Shown one piece after another: positions 63,943 to 64,000 of a stretch of 64,000 nucleotides of DNA. The position numbers were made by a program, and so were the translations under genes. Origin of the DNA: Pseudanabaena sp. FACHB-2040 (lineage in GTDB: Bacteria; Cyanobacteriota; Cyanobacteriia; Phormidesmidales; Phormidesmidaceae); NCBI RefSeq assembly GCF_014696715.1, contig NZ_JACJQO010000010.1, positions 235,309 to 299,308 on the forward strand, written 5' to 3'. The notes beneath the pieces were generated by a model that did no database searches, had not been told where the DNA came from, and saw only the letters and a program-made list of their open reading frames with translations. How positions within the stretch are numbered: the stretch's first letter is position 1; the number at the start of each line of letters is the position of its first letter.

Positions 63943-64000
63943 ATTGCACCAACGTGGTTACTCAACTTTTTGGAGAACGACAAGGTCTTACGAACTAAGC

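Overview
The window is chromosomal DNA from a cyanobacterium, most likely a filamentous non-heterocystous Leptolyngbya-like lineage. This rests on the very frequent HIP1 octamer GCGATCGC, on cyanobacteria-typical proteins (helical carotenoid protein, NarM, DUF1824, a Ycf29/Rre1-like regulator, a VTE5-like phytol kinase, DUF2382/PRC proteins) and on a DnaB carrying inteins at sites known from cyanobacteria. The species cannot be resolved from the sequence alone. No rRNA, tRNA, CRISPR array, prophage or transposase was found. Most of the window is core metabolism and information processing with accessory single genes between.

Layout. 1-6.6 kb holds translation and repair genes: rpsB behind a structured leader, tsf, a conserved hypothetical, recG, a divergent LapA-like membrane protein and rplI. 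6.7-10.9 kb is dnaB interrupted by two LAGLIDADG inteins. 10.9-14.9 kb has a class II aldolase-like protein and a leftward osmoprotectant-type ABC operon ending in a DsbA-like thioredoxin. 15.3-18.8 kb has two PRC/DUF2382 stress-type proteins and an SGNH-like exported protein. 19.1-23.7 kb is an NAD cluster, pncB-nadD-nrtR-nadE, with a perfect palindrome just before pncB. 24-28 kb has a Uma2 protein, a GNAT enzyme and two cell-wall proteins (amidase/glucosaminidase and SpoIID).

28-35 kb has an alpha/beta-hydrolase-fold protein, an FHA-PAS-PAS-GAF-GGDEF-EAL signalling protein, a stand-alone helical carotenoid protein, a CHAD protein and a phytol kinase-like enzyme. 35.6-37.2 kb is pyrH-frr and a 52-residue protein. 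37-45 kb includes a lipase-like protein, a LysR regulator divergent from ald, a ZIP-like membrane protein, SixA, an epimerase, an EamA transporter and an AraC regulator. 45-52.6 kb holds recF, a second Uma2 gene, radC, a DUF1824 protein, a response regulator, a repeat protein with a poly-C tract, a 1-Cys peroxiredoxin and a rhomboid protease. 52.7-64 kb holds nnr, a SPOR-like protein, mnmA, sat, a caspase-like protein lacking the catalytic dyad, two membrane proteins (one a ZIP-like permease split by a cyclic-nucleotide-binding domain), narM and an unrecognised reading frame.

The strongest points for a second look are: a pseudoknot-capable rpsB leader; two sibling inteins in one dnaB; the candidate NrtR operator; a cNMP-domain/ZIP fusion; the caspase-like pseudoenzyme after sat; and a family of purine-arm/pyrimidine-arm elements, one of which appears inserted in frame in nadE. 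I did not find a convincing multi-gene system of wholly unknown type.
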